NCBI RefSeq assembly: GCF_014712675.1
Contig: NZ_JACXSI010000001.1
Coordinates: 124,001 to 188,000 of the forward strand
Length of the DNA stretch: 64,000 nt
Direction: 5' to 3'
Source of the DNA: Peribacillus faecalis
Lineage (GTDB): Bacteria > Bacillota > Bacilli > Bacillales > DSM-1321
In this document: one piece after another, positions 63,629 through 64,000 of the stretch
How positions within the stretch are numbered: position 1 is the first letter of the stretch
How the letters are laid out: each line of letters opens with the position of its first letter
The notes under the pieces: model-generated
The model's input: only the letters and a program-made list of their open reading frames with translations
What the model was told of the DNA's origin: nothing
The model's database searches: none
Program-made: the position numbers and the translations under genes

Positions 63629-64000
63629 ATCAGCTTTTCACAAATTCTCCCTTATTGTGACTTTTCTTACTGAAATTAAAAATTGACAATTTTTATTCAC
63701 AATTAAAATGAAAATTTTATTAGATTATGGAAAATTGCTCAAACATACCCAAAAACCTCAAAGTCGCCTAATTTTATCTTCACAATAAGTTATGGTAAAA
63801 TAATATTAAGAATATATATTTTATAGAAAATATTATAAAAATATTAATAAATACAGAAAATATTTAATATTTTTTTCCTTCACAAATTTGTCACAAGTAT
63901 GTTTTGTTTGTATTTTTTAAATTCTATTTATATAGTAAAACAGAGATAACGATTTTATATTGTTATATCTACATAGTTGCTTTTAAAAATATTAGAAAAA
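63629..64000. other. AT-rich end of the window
   Basis: About 370 bases, very AT-rich, no ORF. TTGACA at 63684-63689 has no well-spaced -10 box. It probably holds the promoter of a gene beyond the window. Confidence 0.4.

Noticed and set aside
63880-63900. TTCACAAATTTGTCACAAG as a Rex, Fnr or ResD site
   Set aside because: The half-sites are in direct rather than inverted order, do not fit the TTGTGAA-N4-TTCACAA or TGTGA-N6-TCACA pattern, and the downstream gene is outside the window.

Overview
The window is chromosomal DNA of a low-GC, endospore-forming member of the Bacillaceae (Bacillus in the broad sense). Most genes have a clear Bacillus subtilis counterpart. Their order, read backwards, is the B. 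subtilis order from kinE/kinD through ykvI, ykvS, ptsHI, ykwC, patA, cheV, ykyB, ykuI, ykuJ, cbpB, ccpC, dapH, dapL, ykuS, ykuV, ktrC, rnjA, rpoY, ykrA, def and pdhABCD to yktA/yktB. I see no rRNA, tRNA, prophage, transposase or CRISPR array. The accessory content lies in genes and repeats inserted between these landmarks.

Layout: 1-3.5 kb holds the end of yktB, yktA, a nitronate monooxygenase-like gene, the SR1P small peptide/RNA locus and small DUF genes. 4-8.9 kb is the pyruvate dehydrogenase operon (pdhABCD, minus strand). 9.5-14.3 kb has def, ykrA, rpoY-rnjA and ktrC. 14.4-23.9 kb has two heterodimeric ABC exporters, one next to a PadR regulator, with two DUF4183 genes and ykuV between them. 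24-31.6 kb has ykuS, a catalase-like gene that has lost its active site, dapL/dapH, ccpC, cbpB, ykuJ, a metallo-beta-lactamase-fold gene and a glutaredoxin. 31.7-35.1 kb is a transglutaminase / alpha-E / ATP-grasp trio. 35-46.7 kb has ykuI, an RCK-domain permease, a Pro/Tyr-rich putative coat protein, ykyB, an HD hydrolase, cheV, a membrane histidine kinase, an RDD protein, patA and ykwC. 47-57.5 kb has ptsHI, a PilZ fragment, ykvS, a CPBP protease, ykvI, a KinD-like kinase, a ZIP transporter, a Spo0E-like phosphatase and a KinE-like kinase. 58-63.4 kb has a two-gene 2-oxoacid:ferredoxin oxidoreductase and a B12-binding radical SAM protein.

How the genes work together: central carbon metabolism is represented by PTS HPr/Enzyme I, the catabolite regulator CcpC, pyruvate dehydrogenase, a second ferredoxin-linked 2-oxoacid oxidoreductase, and SR1P, which in B. 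subtilis binds GapA. Lysine/peptidoglycan precursor synthesis by the N-acetyl route is represented by dapH, dapL and patA. Three orphan histidine kinases and a Spo0E-like phosphatase suggest input to the sporulation phosphorelay. CbpB and KtrC link to c-di-AMP and potassium control, and YkuI and the PilZ fragment to c-di-GMP.

The most unusual signal is a family of intergenic repeats built from a hairpin unit A (about 72 nt, headed by AAAAACCGTCACCGG) and a structured unit B (about 100 nt), arranged A-B-A or A-B-A-B-A with a period of about 170 nt. Copies lie at about 3.6, 19.2, 28.9-29.2, 29.7-30.0, 57.7-58.1 and 63.4-63.6 kb, with head-only remnants elsewhere. The paired arms change in step between copies (three different base pairs at one stem position), which points to selection or inheritance of a folded RNA or single-stranded DNA. 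The element head starts exactly at, or within a few bases of, the stop codon of the upstream gene at several loci. A second repeat family (ends AAGCGGAAGCGCCC and GGGCGCTGGAGCTGG) is also present, one copy apparently nested in the first.
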